A stretch of 64,000 nt of DNA from an uncultured Caldilineales bacterium (lineage in GTDB: Bacteria; Chloroflexota; Anaerolineae; JAAEKA01): the NCBI GenBank assembly GCA_937907455.1, contig CALESQ010000078.1, positions 53,618-117,617 on the forward strand. The letters run 5' to 3'. Each line of letters begins with the position of its first letter. Position 1 is the first letter of the stretch. Below, piece after piece: positions 59,256 to 64,000 of this stretch. The notes under the pieces are model-generated. The model saw nothing but the letters and a program-made list of their open reading frames with translations, made no database searches and was not told the DNA's origin. The position numbers and the translations under genes are program-made.

Positions 59256-60407
59256 CTACTTGCTTACCTTCTTATCTTCCAGCACGGCGGCGTTGTAGTT
59301 ACCGAAACTTTTGCTGAGGCGCGGCCGCCACCAGGCCCATTCCACGCAGGTATCGCAGGGGCTAACGGTGTCAGCATGACCCTCGACATGCAGCTTGCGC
59401 AAGCTTTGCATCTTTGGGCCGTTCCAGTTTTTCATCACCTCAACCTGACCACTAGAGCTAATTACATTGCCCAAGTCGTAGTTGAGGTTAAAATCGCGGT
59501 CGCACATGGCAATGCGCCCATCCCAATAAATGTGGACGTGATACCACAAGTTAGGACAGGCATAACGCTGCTGCGGCACAAAGCTGGCAGGATCATCAGC
59601 ACGCAACTCGTTGATCTGCTCTACCTGGCCGCCCCAGGAATCGAAAGGCTTGACGTTGATATGATCAATGCCCGGCAAGCTCCAGGCGGCCACAAACTCA
59701 TCAATCTCATCTATGGTCTGCTCCATCTGAATGATTTGCAGATTGACGTAGGGATTATGGTAGCCGCCCCGGTTTTTCAGCTCCAGAAAACGCTTGATAT
59801 TGTTGTTGGTGCGCTCGTAATCGGCCTTGACACGGATTGCCTCATAAGTTTCCGGGCGAAAACCATCCAGGCATAGATAGATCGTGCCCAAACCGGCGTC
59901 CAACAGCCCCTGTGCCCTGCGTTCATCCAGCAGGGTGGCGTTGGTGCTGATCTCGGCGCGCAGGCCCTTTTGCCGACAATAGGCGATCATATCGAAGATG
60001 CGCTTGTGCATCAACGGCTCGCCCCAGATGTGCAGCGTGGTAGCCTTCACCTGCGGCGCCATTTCATCCACAATTGCTTTGAACACATCGAAATCCATGT
60101 AGCCTTTGGGGCGTTTTACCTGTTTCAGGCCAGTGGGGCACATCACGCAATCCAGGTTGCAGATGTTGGTGGATTCGATGTACATGCGGTCGGGCGGAGG
60201 AACCAGGCGCGTTTGGCCGCTTTCGTAAGCCGCCCACTTGATCGGCCCCATGATCTTTTGGCGCAGTTGCTTCAACTCATAGCCGGCGCGGCGTTGCACC
60301 CGTGCTTCCAGCGATGTGTCAGGGGTGATTGGAATGCTAAACAGCGGCTGTTCCGGCCGGTTCTTGCCAGAGCCGCTGTCAGTTGGGTTGCTCGATTGAT
60401 CGATCAT
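59256..60407 (-). CDS. Radical SAM protein with SPASM-type C-terminus (383 residues)
   Basis: No B12 domain. A 70-residue lead precedes C83xxxC87xxC90 (CNLDCVMC), then TLHIWGEPLMHKRIFDMIAY, STNATLLDERRAQGLLDAGL and a C-terminal cluster (YACPNLWYHVHIYWDGRIAM with following Cys-Asp, then SPCDTCVEWAWW) that fits a SPASM/twitch auxiliary iron-sulfur site. Such enzymes modify peptides, sugars or cofactors. It sits among B12-type radical SAM genes. Substrate unknown. Confidence 0.87.
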   Translation of the reverse strand: MIDQSSNPTDSGSGKNRPEQPLFSIPITPDTSLEARVQRRAGYELKQLRQKIMGPIKWAAYESGQTRLVPPPDRMYIESTNICNLDCVMCPTGLKQVKRPKGYMDFDVFKAIVDEMAPQVKATTLHIWGEPLMHKRIFDMIAYCRQKGLRAEISTNATLLDERRAQGLLDAGLGTIYLCLDGFRPETYEAIRVKADYERTNNNIKRFLELKNRGGYHNPYVNLQIIQMEQTIDEIDEFVAAWSLPGIDHINVKPFDSWGGQVEQINELRADDPASFVPQQRYACPNLWYHVHIYWDGRIAMCDRDFNLNYDLGNVISSSGQVEVMKNWNGPKMQSLRKLHVEGHADTVSPCDTCVEWAWWRPRLSKSFGNYNAAVLEDKKVSK

Positions 60408-60417
60408 ATCTTAAAAC

Positions 60418-60508
60418 AGTGAGGAGTAACTAGTCAAGAGTAAGGAGTAAAAGCGATGGCACCATTGAGTTAAACTACTTACTGCTTACGACTAACTCCT
60501 TACGGAAA
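60418..60508. repeat. Inverted and short repeats between radical SAM genes
   Basis: GTAAGGAGT and ACTCCTTAC are inverted copies about 50 bases apart, with further GAGTAAC and CTTACTG units of the kind seen in other spacers of the window. Confidence 0.6.
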
Positions 60509-61978
60509 TCACGCCCACGAGCTGGCGCCTTCGCGCGGCTGCACCTGGCGGAAGCGCGGGAACAGGCCGGCGTCCAAAGCGATTTTGGCAGCGGCGTTCA
60601 CCGGCTTGATGCGGGCTACCTGATAAACGCGACGGCCCCATTGTGGACCAAAATACTTGACAAACTTGCGTTCTTCCCTGGCCTGCTGAAAGCGTTCGCG
60701 CGCCTGCAAGGCCATACCGCTAAGCTGCGCATCGCCGACTTCAGACACATTCATAAAGGGCGCAATCTCGGCAGTGTAGTTGTTGTAGTAGTACGTCTTG
60801 GTAAAGTCCGCATCGTACACCGTGCCAGGATTACGTGCCACCAGCTCGTTCCACAGCGCAGTACCGGGGAAGGGTGTGGCAATCGAGAACATCGCCTCGG
60901 TCAACTCCAGGCTGGCGGCAAACTCAATGGTTTCCTGCATGGTAGCTTCATCGTCGCCGGGCAAGCCCAGGATGAAATAGCCTTTAGAGCGAATACCTGC
61001 TTCCTCGGTCCAGCGGATAGCATCACGTACCTGCTGCAAGTCAATGTGCTTGGCAGTGCGGCGCAACACATCGTCGTTGCCGCTTTCAATGCCGTAATGG
61101 ATCTGACGACAGCCGGCGCGATACATCTTCTTCAGCAAAGGCTGCGACACGCGATCCACCCGCGCCAGACAGCGCCAGCGGAAGTCAAGATTCTGGTCAA
61201 TAAAATAATCCAGAATCTTTTCCAAACGTTTCAGGTCAATGGTAAACAGGTCATCAATGAAGTAAAAATTGCGAATGCCATAGGTTTCAGCGACGTGACG
61301 CAATTCGGCGACAATGTTTTCAGGGCTGCGCTGGTGATACGAACGCCCCACGATGCCCTTGAAGCAGAAGGAGCAATTGTAAGGGCAACCGCGACTGCTG
61401 AGAATGGTCAGCATCGGTTCGCCGTTGGGCGCATAAAGCGGATACTTGCCCAGATCGAACAGATGGCGTGAGGGCCACGGCAGCGCGTCCAGGTCCTCGA
61501 TCGGCTTGCGACTGCCGCCGGGGATGATTTTACCGTTCTCTTTATACCACAATCCCTGAATTTGTTCCCAATGCGTGTCGCCTGCAGTGTAGGCGCGCAA
61601 AAAGTCGCGGAAGATGTACTCACCCTCGCCGAAGATCAGGAAATCAATGTTAGGATTGGCCAGCGTACCATCAGGCAGCGAGGTGGCATGCGGCCCGCCG
61701 ATGATCACCGGCACACTCAGGGCAGCTTTCAACCGCGCGGCCAGTTGCTCGACATAGTGATACGAGGTGGTCATGGAAGTGAGCGCCACGATGTCGGGCT
61801 TGAAATCAATCACTTCCTGCGCATCCTCTGCCAGCGGCTGGTCGGGAACCAGGCCGAAATCATGAATGCGCACCTCGTGGCCATCCTGCTCGGCAATAGC
61901 CGCCAGATACCCCAGCCCCAGCGGCGGGTAGCTGTTAATCATCTCGTTCCACTTGGGACCGATCAGGGAAATTTTCAT
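60509..61978 (-). CDS. Cobalamin-binding-domain radical SAM protein (489 residues)
   Basis: N-terminal B12-type domain (YPPLGLGYLAAIAEQDGHEV, VIIGGPHATSLPDGTLA, FLIFGEGEYIF; residues about 1-130); radical SAM motif C198xxxC202xxC205 (CPYNCSFC); QIHYGIESGNDDVLRRTAKH; YFILGLPGDDEATMQETIEF. This order is that of BchE/HpnJ-like and class B methylating enzymes. The spacer to the upstream gene holds GAGTTAC repeats. Substrate unknown. Confidence 0.88.
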   Translation of the reverse strand: MKISLIGPKWNEMINSYPPLGLGYLAAIAEQDGHEVRIHDFGLVPDQPLAEDAQEVIDFKPDIVALTSMTTSYHYVEQLAARLKAALSVPVIIGGPHATSLPDGTLANPNIDFLIFGEGEYIFRDFLRAYTAGDTHWEQIQGLWYKENGKIIPGGSRKPIEDLDALPWPSRHLFDLGKYPLYAPNGEPMLTILSSRGCPYNCSFCFKGIVGRSYHQRSPENIVAELRHVAETYGIRNFYFIDDLFTIDLKRLEKILDYFIDQNLDFRWRCLARVDRVSQPLLKKMYRAGCRQIHYGIESGNDDVLRRTAKHIDLQQVRDAIRWTEEAGIRSKGYFILGLPGDDEATMQETIEFAASLELTEAMFSIATPFPGTALWNELVARNPGTVYDADFTKTYYYNNYTAEIAPFMNVSEVGDAQLSGMALQARERFQQAREERKFVKYFGPQWGRRVYQVARIKPVNAAAKIALDAGLFPRFRQVQPREGASSWA

Positions 61979-62072
61979 AGTGCTTCGTCCGTTGTGTAGG
62001 GCGCGTTTGAGCGGCAGTACTACGTATTGCGTAAATCAGACTTGTACATCCGTGCAGCCTTCGATGCCAATT

Positions 62073-62098
62073 CCGGGTTACGAGTTACGAGTTACGCT
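62073..62098. repeat. Heptamer repeat GAGTTAC between radical SAM genes
   Basis: GGTTACGAGTTACGAGTTACG: about three heptamers directly after the stop of the leading radical SAM gene, the same unit family as at 40111. Confidence 0.75.
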
Positions 62099-63604
62099 TT
62101 AGATTGACAACCCTTCTGCTTCAATCACGCGCTTCAGCTCCGTCTTTTCTTCCTTCTTGAAGAAGGTGCGGCGGACGATGCGCAAGTTGCGCGGCAGGTT
62201 CAGCCAGAAATCCTTGGTTTGCACGCGACGCATGATCGGCCCCGGGCGCAGGTAGAACTGGCGGTACGCCTTGCGGTACATCTCTTCCACCACATCGGCC
62301 GTCATATCGCCCATCTCGTAGCGTGCCTTTTGCTCGAAGAAGACGTAATCTTCCCAGTCGTTCATCAGCAGCTTGCCCTCGCGCTTGACGATCTCATAGA
62401 CCTTGGTGCCAGGGTACGGCGTCATCATGCTGAAGTTGGCAATCAGCGGGTCCAGCTCCACCGCGAAGTTAATGGTATCCTGCATGGTCTGGCGATTTTC
62501 TCCGGGCAGACCAATGATGAAAAAGCCGATGGTTTGCAGGCCGACTTCCTTGCAGTTCTTGAACGCCTGACGGATCGTGTCAAGATCAATGTTTTTGTCA
62601 ATGGTCTTGAGGATTTCCGGGTTACCCGTTTCCACGCCGAAGGCGGTACGCAACAAGCCTGCCTGCTTCAGCTTCGCCATCAGCGGCTTTTCAGCCAGGT
62701 TCGCGCGGATGCCGTTGACAAAAATCCACGGCACATGGTTCAGCTTGTCGGCAATCAGCATATCAGACAAGGTATACAGGCGATCCTTGCGGATGTTGGC
62801 GCTGTCGTCCAGCACGCCGATTTCCTCTGCGCCCAGATCGCGCACCAAATGCCGCCACTCCTCGATCACGCTTTCTGGCGTGCGGGCGCGCCACTTGATG
62901 GGCATGATGGACTGCGAACAGAAGGTGCAGCGATACGGACAGCCGCGGCTGGTCATAATGCTGAAGCTGCGCGCACCATCCACGCTGTCGGTGGCAGGTT
63001 GCAAGTTGGTATACTTGTCCATGCGGAACAAGTTGTAGGCCGGCCAGGGCAGGCTGTCCAGATCGGCAATCGGCTTGGCATCCATATTGCGGTACACCTG
63101 ACCGTCGCTGGTCTTGTAGGTGATGCCCAGCACGTCGTTCCAGATCTGCTTATGCGGATCCATCAACGCCGCAGTAGAGGTGCTGTCACCGGCCCGCAAA
63201 AAATCCTCCAGCTTATCGGAGATTTCCAGCCAAGGCCCTTCGCCCTCGCCGCGCACCACGATATCTACATAGGGACGTTCCACCGATTCATAGTCCAGCC
63301 CTTCCGACGCCACACTGGGATGCGGCCCACCCATGACAATCAGCACATCGCGCACCGATTTGATGGCTTTGGCAGTGCGCCAGGCCTGCTTCACCTGCGG
63401 CGTGTTGGCAGTGATCCCTACCAGATCGGGCTTGAACTCGCGCGCAAAATCCTCGATAGATTGTTCCTCGACATCGGCATCGAAGATGCGCACCTCGTCG
63501 CCACGTTTTTGCGACACCGCGCCCAAATAGGCTAACCCCAGGTGGGCAGTGGTGCGGGTATCAATTGGCAGGCGAAAGCGCGGGTTGATGAGTGCAACGC
63601 GCAT
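62099..63604 (-). CDS. Cobalamin-binding-domain radical SAM protein, first gene of the run (501 residues)
   Basis: The ATG at 63604 is chosen for the family-like start MRVALINPRFRLPIDTRTTA and GAGAGG about nine bases upstream; an upstream in-frame start at 63637 would add 11 residues. B12-type domain residues about 1-150 (HLGLAYLGAVSQKRGDEVRI, VMGGPHPSVASEG, DIVVRGEGEGPW); radical SAM motif C222xxxC226xxC229 (CPYRCTFC); TAFGVETGNPEILKTIDKNI; FFIIGLPGENRQTMQDTINF. Closely related to the 501-residue enzyme at 56130-57635. It has a near-consensus promoter. Confidence 0.9.
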   Translation of the reverse strand: MRVALINPRFRLPIDTRTTAHLGLAYLGAVSQKRGDEVRIFDADVEEQSIEDFAREFKPDLVGITANTPQVKQAWRTAKAIKSVRDVLIVMGGPHPSVASEGLDYESVERPYVDIVVRGEGEGPWLEISDKLEDFLRAGDSTSTAALMDPHKQIWNDVLGITYKTSDGQVYRNMDAKPIADLDSLPWPAYNLFRMDKYTNLQPATDSVDGARSFSIMTSRGCPYRCTFCSQSIMPIKWRARTPESVIEEWRHLVRDLGAEEIGVLDDSANIRKDRLYTLSDMLIADKLNHVPWIFVNGIRANLAEKPLMAKLKQAGLLRTAFGVETGNPEILKTIDKNIDLDTIRQAFKNCKEVGLQTIGFFIIGLPGENRQTMQDTINFAVELDPLIANFSMMTPYPGTKVYEIVKREGKLLMNDWEDYVFFEQKARYEMGDMTADVVEEMYRKAYRQFYLRPGPIMRRVQTKDFWLNLPRNLRIVRRTFFKKEEKTELKRVIEAEGLSI

Positions 63605-63669
63605 AGTTGAAATTCCTCTCAAAAAACTTTCAGACAAAAAGGGCTTTTAGCAGCATCTGAATACTTGCG

Positions 63670-63697
63670 ATTATAGCCACTGAATGCCTGGTGTCAA
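63670..63697 (-). promoter_or_regulatory. Near-consensus promoter of the radical SAM run
   Basis: On the minus strand TTGACA, a 16-base spacer and TATAAT, with a leader of about 58 bases before the ATG at 63604. This is the best -35/-10 pair in the window. Confidence 0.8.
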
Positions 63698-63702
63698 ATT
63701 TA

Positions 63703-63718
63703 TATGATCAAAGTCATA
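63703..63718. promoter_or_regulatory. CRP/FNR-like dyad upstream of the radical SAM promoter
   Basis: TATGA, six bases, TCATA: a perfect 5-6-5 dyad, the spacing used by CRP/FNR-family regulators (CRP consensus TGTGA-N6-TCACA). It lies just upstream of the -35, at about -49. A regulator is not identified. Confidence 0.4.
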
Positions 63719-63732
63719 AAAATTAAATGGAT

Positions 63733-63954
63733 TTAAAACGGTCTGCGGCCGGAAAAGCCTTCATCTTTTTCGTGCCATGCAACCACTTCAGGCTCACCAT
63801 AATGCCAGCACAGGTAAACTTCGTGGCCGTCAGGTTGGCGGTGCAGGAAATCAATCAGGCCAATATCGGGATCTTTCAGCAGAGCGCCAATCTTCTCAAT
63901 CTGTTGCACGGCCTGCTGCAGGCGATCGAATTCGGCCAGAAAGGCCGGAATGTG
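63733..63954 (-). pseudogene. DUF2203-like protein, 3' part only (broken or cut by window edge)
   Basis: Minus-strand frame from 63954 to a TAA at 63733, about 73 residues without an ATG. The text DPDIGLIDF, EVYLCWHYGEPEVVAWHEKD and EGFSGRRPF matches the conserved C-terminal half of DUF2203 proteins. An in-frame TGA stands at 63955-63957, only a few residues before the conserved part, and the usual N-terminal half is not seen in another frame of the last 45 bases. Either a frameshifted or decayed gene, or a short form starting at an internal GTG. Confidence 0.55.
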
Positions 63955-64000
63955 TCAAGAATTGTGAGACAGCGCGAGCGATAATTTAGTGTACGAATGC

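Noticed and set aside
62219..63535. Plus-strand 438-residue frame opposite the first radical SAM gene
   Set aside because: Typical antisense open frame of a GC-rich gene; His/Arg/Gln-rich with no family resemblance, while the minus strand has a complete enzyme.

Overview
The window looks like one contiguous stretch of a GC-rich bacterial chromosome, most likely a member of the Chloroflexota (Anaerolineae/Caldilineae/Ardenticatenia grade). This is an inference. It rests on several family traits seen together: surface proteins with Thr-Pro-rich stalks, SH3b lipoproteins, several large GT39/DUF2723 membrane glycosyltransferases, a DHH-CBS-nucleotidyltransferase fusion, a DUF92 protein, and an abundance of short intergenic tandem repeats. 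No phage, integrase, transposase or CRISPR array was seen.

Layout. 1-8.5 kb: the translation/ribosome maturation operon nusA(3' part)-ylxR-infB-rbfA-nrnA-truB, ending in an unusual in-frame RibF-TrmI fusion. 8.5-19 kb: surface and envelope genes (stalked secreted protein, two SH3 lipoproteins, DUF2723 and GT39 glycosyltransferases), with a class-I-amidotransferase-like hydrolase and rplI among them. 19.08-20.04 kb: an array of about 10.4 copies of a 90-bp hairpin unit that is probably not coding, followed by a terminator. 20.1-31.8 kb: A-adding tRNA nucleotidyltransferase, a pair of YIP1 membrane proteins, a GT39-like gene, tRNA-Lys(TTT), a repeat-rich 0.8-kb gap carrying a small transposon-like insertion, then GT2, DUF92, a PH-domain protein, ilvE and surE. 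32.0-35.3 kb: a rifampin-phosphotransferase-like enzyme whose central region has been expanded in frame by 12 copies of an 18-bp palindromic repeat. 35.4-40.1 kb: an iron-type ABC importer with a canonical promoter. 40.2-52.4 kb: a KPKP-tailed protein, proline dehydrogenase, a clan-A glycosidase-like protein with a companion that shares its C-terminal module, a CAT-fold protein, a P-type Ca2+-type ATPase, transketolase and transaldolase. 52.6-63.6 kb: seven radical SAM genes, all on the minus strand (five with an N-terminal cobalamin-type domain, two of MoaA/SPASM type), with a DUF104-like gene and a 68-residue gene among them. The leading gene has a near-consensus promoter and a CRP/FNR-like dyad.

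How it fits together. The first operon is housekeeping RNA and ribosome maturation. The middle section is envelope construction and central metabolism (transketolase plus transaldolase for the non-oxidative pentose phosphate pathway; ProDH and IlvE for amino acids). The radical SAM run is the best candidate for an undescribed pathway: many enzymes able to modify unactivated carbons are encoded together, with no recognisable partner that names the product. Several promoters sit so close to ATG codons lacking a Shine-Dalgarno that leaderless mRNAs are likely (10565, 20134, 42118).
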